This document shows, in pieces, positions 37,501-43,500 of a DNA stretch of 64,000 bases. Source of the stretch: Dendrobium chrysotoxum (taxonomy: Eukaryota; Streptophyta; Magnoliopsida; Asparagales; Orchidaceae); contig CM034305.1 of assembly GCA_019925795.1 (NCBI GenBank), positions 71,226,573 through 71,290,572 of the forward strand, read 5' to 3'. The position numbers and the translations under genes are program-made. The notes below the pieces were generated by a model. The model searched no databases and had not been told where the DNA came from. It worked only from the letters and a program-made list of their open reading frames with translations. Each line of letters begins with the position of its first letter. The first letter of the stretch is position 1.

Positions 37501-40500
37501 ATCTTTGACCTGCTTACCATTCCACAATCCACTCTAACTCCCACCACCAATTAGCAAGCAGTTAAACTAAAACACTAAAGGGATGCTATGTTGGACGAAT
37601 TTTTAGCACTTCAAAAGTAGCATATGTGGTCTCTGGTTCCCCCACCACCTCACAAACCAATCCTCGGCTGTAGATGGACTTTCAAAATCAAACACCGCCC
37701 AAATGGGACAGTTGATTGTTACAAAGCTCGATTAGTAGCTCAGGGCTTCACTCAAAAGTTCGGCATCAATTATAGTGAAACTTTCAGCCCAGTCGTCAAA
37801 ATACCAACCATCCGCATTCTTCTTCTCATTGCCATTCACCGCAGTTGGCCAACTCTACAATTTGACATCTCCAATGCCTTTCTCCATGGTAACCTTCCTA
37901 ATGAGATTTACATGCAGCAACCCACCAGCTTTGCTGACACTCAGCATCACCATCATGCGTGCAAGCATCACAAGTCTATCTACAGCCTCAAACAGGCCGC
38001 TCGACAGTGTTACAATAAATTTACATCCTTTCTCATACAGTTTGGCTTCTTCTTCAGCAAAGCCGATCCATCCTTATTGATCTACAAAAGGTCCAACATT
38101 CGAATTTATCTCTTAATCTATGTTGAAGATATTCTACTAACCGACAACCATTCCCCAACAATTAAGCATTTCCTCTCCGAGCCGCAGTCCACATTTTCTC
38201 TCAAACAATTGGACAATATATCAACTTTCCTTGGCGTTCAAGTCAGCAAAACAACCAATGGATTATTTCTTCATCAAACTAATTATGCAAATGAGCTTCT
38301 CAATGCTGCATGTTTCTCCACATGCAAGCCGGTCCTAACTCCTATGTCTCTCAAACAATCCAAATGCTCCACTGCCACCCAGCCATACAATGATCCTCAT
38401 CAGTACCAGAAACTTGCTTGTTCACTCAATTATCTCACAATCACTAGACCGGACATAGCCTTTGCCGCCAACAACATTTATCAGCACATGCACAATCCTA
38501 CCATTGCAAATTTTCTTGCACTCAAGCGTCTTTTACGCAACATCCAAGGTACAAAACATTTTGGTTAACCCGTCACACTCAGCTCACTTCAACTTCGCAC
38601 TTACTCGGACGCGAACTAGGCTCGCGTTTCTACCAACCGAAAATCCATCACCAGTTTCTGCACCTATCTAGGGAGCACTCTCATCTCATGGTGCATTAAA
38701 AAGCATATCACAGTTGCCAAATCATCAATGGAAGCCGAATATCAAGCTCTCTCCCCTGCCACATCAGATGTTATTTGTCTTTGTCGCCTTCTAGTAGATT
38801 TTCAAGCTCCTCAACATTATCCTACACCTATCTACTATGACAATACATCAGCCATGGCGCTTGCACATAACCCAGTATTTCATGCGCGAACGAAGCATAT
38901 CGAGATCAACTACCGTTTTATCAGGCACCACATTACCACCGGCGAGGTTACTATTCGGCATATCAACTCAATCGATCAACCAGCTAATCTATAGACAAAA
39001 CCTCTTCCTCCCAACAGGTTTTTGGAGCTACGTAACAAATTAAGCATTCGCTCCACGAATGCTCAATTTGACGGGGGTTGTTAGACCACATTAGGTGTGC
39101 CGCAAGATCACAATAACTATTTGGCTCTCACTACATCAGCTCAAGCATTTCTCCACTACAACAGTCGTACAAACCTGGCACTAACGGCCGCTCTGCTCCA
39201 CTCTTCTACATCATCTCCTTCTCATTTTATATATACAATATACTCACTGTAAAGGATGATTATGCTTTAATGGAAGGGATGAACTAAACATTTTCTCTCT
39301 ATACACTTTACTGTTCTGCTTTCAGTCTAACCTTGCAGGTCTTCTATCAATTGAGTCATCACAAGTGCCACCATTGGGAGAATAAATGGGTTCACATCCT
39401 TTTGATCAAAGTCGGTCCATAATCTTATCCTTGAGCTTTCCTAAATAGTCGATGGTCAAAAGTCAGTAATCTTGTTTCGTACGCATTAAAAAATTGATAC
39501 TTAATTATTCATAATATAAAATTAGATCATTTTCCCATTGTCCGTAACGTTAGAACAGCATCCACTATATTGCAGTCGCTTCAAATATTATGTCTTAAAC
39601 TCTCTCCAAGGATTAGTTTCTATGATGTACTCCATATTAGGATTACCTTCTAAAGGAGCTGTTAGATTTTAAATAAAATGGAAGTAAAATATTTTAAAAT
39701 AGTATGCAATATAGTACTTAAATGAGGTAAAGAATTTACATGGGCACGTGTATCTCGTACAAAAATAAGTCATGATAAGAAACAAGTGGCAAAGGCAAAA
39801 GCCAAGGCAATTATTTTTGCGTTCATTAGACCAATGTTTTTTGGTTGTTTATACCATAAGTATAACTTGAACGGATGTCTACATGCCAGTTCTGGGGGTG
39901 TTACTCTATTAAAAAAGATCTAAAAATATATGATTCTGATTTATAAAGCATGTCTTCGTTGTTACTGGTTCAGTAACACTTAGCATAGGACGCCATAATG
40001 AACAAAAAAATTTAATGATTAAAAACAAAAAAAAAGCAGAATGGATTCAACATGGACAGCCAATGAGAAATTTGAATTTCAATGGACAACCAACGAGAAA
40101 TTTGAATTTCAAACTTGCAAAAATTGGAGGTCATACTTGGATCTCAAGCGGGTGACCATGGATGCCCATGCGACGATCTATCATGCAAGAGCCATCTGTT
40201 ACTAGAAGAGATGGAAACATGTCAAACCCATCTGTCAAACATAAATTTAATATTAATCTAATTCCATGTTGTACATCCACTCTCTCCTGCAAAGCGTAAT
40301 CCCCCGTGACCTTTCCATAGGCTCTTAGCAAAATTATCCACCATAAACCTGGCAGGAAGAAATAAAAACCACAATTATATTTTAAAATAAAGCCAGAAAC
40401 TTAATGACACAGAACAATATAATGTCTCATATGAAGTCACCAGAATCAACAGGAGCTACACGCCCAATAGCTGACTCGCCAAAATCAGGGTCCAAAATTT

Positions 40501-43500
40501 CCTCAAATGCTTCATTGTTCCCATCCAAGGGAACCGTCCTAACCTTAAAACTAGCTGGCATCAACCCTTGCCCAGGACTATAGCAGTCCACAGTCTTTTC
40601 CCAGCTCTGTTATCCAATGAATGTAGCAAAGGCAATGAATTAGGAAAGGTACAAGACTAATGAAAATGGAACGGAATTATAGGACATCTCAAATTTCAAA
40701 TAAACTTCCAATGATGCCGGAATAAGATCAGAAATGAAAACAAAACAAGTTAGGTTAAAGTTTCATCATAAGGGAAGGACTATCATTTGACCATGCAGGG
40801 CACATCACAATTTTGGCGATCACATGTTTAATCAGAATAGCTTTAGCACAGGATGTGATATAGGCATTATGCGGAAACGCACTTCACATGAAATTTCACA
40901 TATACGAAAGTGTCATAGTAACAGTCTTTTTGAAGTAATAAGAACAATTTACATGCTAGAAAACATAAATTGGTGTTGGAACGTGATGCTAATGGTTTTT
41001 GCTCATTCCTGTGTTTTCAAAGTTGAACTATCAAATCAAATGGAACTCTTTCAACAATAATAAACAGTTCAATAAAAGACACAAACTGCTTAATGCAAGC
41101 CATAAAAATAGAATTGGTTTTCATAATACACTTGATTGCAATAGATTCACCAAGAAAACTCTATGGTTATCTCTCTAATAAATGCAGATATCGTCATAGA
41201 ACATTGCAAAAGTATAAAATGCTAAAAAATACAACTATAAAAAGTAATGAATAGGCAAATCAATATATAGTAGTTCGGCCATTAATGGCCTACATCTACC
41301 ATCCAAGTCCCCTCAAGATTTTCCCCTATTCCATCTTTATGCTATCGCAAAGCAAAGAAATCTCTCTTCTTCATGGATATTGGTGAAACCTTACAACCAC
41401 TTCTATTTCAAGCGAGAAAGAAGCTACCATAAGCCCCACGATAAGATGAAAATGATCTTCACAGTTGTTTTTTTAGATCTGAGATCTCTTAAAAAAATAA
41501 ATAAATAAATAAAGGCTCTCAATCAACCGGATTTACAAACATGAGGATCAAAAGATGTTGAGAAGAATAAGATGAACTTTGGTGTATTCTCACACTTTCT
41601 CTTTCTAAAATTTTCTCAAAGGTTACAAGTGGTGGCTTACAAGTTTCCAACACTTTTTCTCTTTCATTTTCATCTAGAGATAGTAAAGATATTTATATTA
41701 AGTGTGCTTTTAACAAGTCCAAATCCTAAGGTTATAGAAATAGAGCAGAAAAGTATATTTGTCGATCGTATAGTACGATCAATATTGCATAGTACAATCA
41801 ATTTAACTAAGATTGTATTAGTCATTTAAAAGATCATGTGACTAATTAGATTCACTTTAGATAATCAATCATATAGTATAATTAGTTCAAATTTTAAATT
41901 ATCACAATAAAGTCTAATTGATTCTACAAATATAATTAAGATAATCATTTTGATTGAATAATACAATATACATTTAATAGTATAATTAATTTAGATTTTG
42001 GATTATATTAATTAATATTAATTGATCATATTAACGTTATACCTCATAAGGCTGATAGTTCAACACAATATATATCAAACACTAAAATATTAAGAAGCAT
42101 TTAAATTAATTAGAATATTTTTTTATCTTAATAAAGTTGACCATCTATATTTTTGAAACTGAACTTGATTATCGCACAATCTAATAAAATCTAGAGATTT
42201 TCTATTTTAATTGATTGTACAGTATGATGTATGATAGTACAATATGATAAGTTAAGATCAATATTTTTTTATATTTTTGTTGGCTCAAGAAAAATAACGC
42301 ATCGTTATGAATCCCGTTTTGCAGACATAGGATTCCATTCCCCTTAAGTCAGATTATAGTTAACCAAATTTCCTCTAAGGGTAGTGTCAGGGTTTAGTTA
42401 GATTTAAGTTATTCTCATGAGGGCAAACACTCATAATTAATTACCCCTCTTAACAAGAGAGAACTCTCGATTAAGAATGAATAATTTTAGGTACTTTAGT
42501 CTTAGTTGTGAGGGAAAATAGAGGTAAACCTGTCCTAGTATACCGTAGGTTTCAGTTTACCAACATTAGCAATCATTATATGTAGTGTTCAGATAATTTG
42601 ATAAGTAGCCATAGGTTAACTCTTCTGAGGGATCCCGAATAAACTGAAGTGGTTAGATGTAGGTTGATTTGGTTTAGGTTTAAAAAAGGTGTTTTTGGGT
42701 TTACATCTATTAGAATACCCAGAAGTTATTTTGGTTTGGGATTTATAACTTCGTTTAGAAGTAACCCAGAAATTTGAACTAAAGCGGGTCTTATAGCTTC
42801 TTCCTAGAAGTAGCCCGGGTGTTTGAATTTGGGTCGGGACTTACGACTTTCATTGAAAGTAGCCTGTAAAGTGGGTCTTACGACTTCTATTAGAAGTATC
42901 CCACTAATGGGTCTTACAACCTAGCCCTATAGGTTAAGCTGTCCATTAGTTTTGTTTGTTTGGGTTTTAAAATTATTACAATTTATTTAGCAATTTTTCT
43001 AACATGTAGGTCTTACGACTACACTTAGAAGCTCCCCGTTGGTGGGTCTTATAACCTAGCCTTATAGGTTAAGCTATTTATTGATTTTGGTTGAAGGTTT
43101 GATGTTTTGTTCAAAGCCCTGCATTGGGTACCCATACCCACACCCACCCACGTATCTACCCATACCCAATAGGTATGGGTACGCCTATGGCCTCATGGGT
43201 GGGTATGGGTGGGTATGGGTGGGTATGGGTGGGTACTCAACATTGGGGGATAAAATAATTTACATTGTTAATCATCGTATGCTGTATATTACCGCAATCC
43301 TCACTACACAGTGCCCAACCCTGAACTATGCCTCGACCACGATAAATTATGATATACGGTTGAAATTTTGCAATCAAAGCAATGGGTAACAAGCCTTACG
43401 GCCATCAATCCATAGCGGACTGCGTTCAAATATTACCATCCCAAAAGTCACCATGGGTGGGTAGCATCCCAAAAGTCACCATGGGTGGGCATGGGTACTC

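Larger units (their letters stand above)
34871..39349 (+). mobile_element. Copia LTR retrotransposon, nearly full length (invertase intron 3)
   Basis: A 5' LTR remnant (34871-34923), primer site TGGTATCAGAGAG (34924 on), gag-protease-integrase-RT-RNase H in Copia order, polypurine tract TTTGACGGGGGT and 3' LTR (39079-39349). Both LTRs end CTTCTATCA after a shared TTTACTGTTCTGCTTTCAG block. The body is about 4.1 kb. Multiple stops and frameshifts and the lost 5' LTR start show decay. It is antisense to the invertase and of the same family as 17057-18450. Confidence 0.9.
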
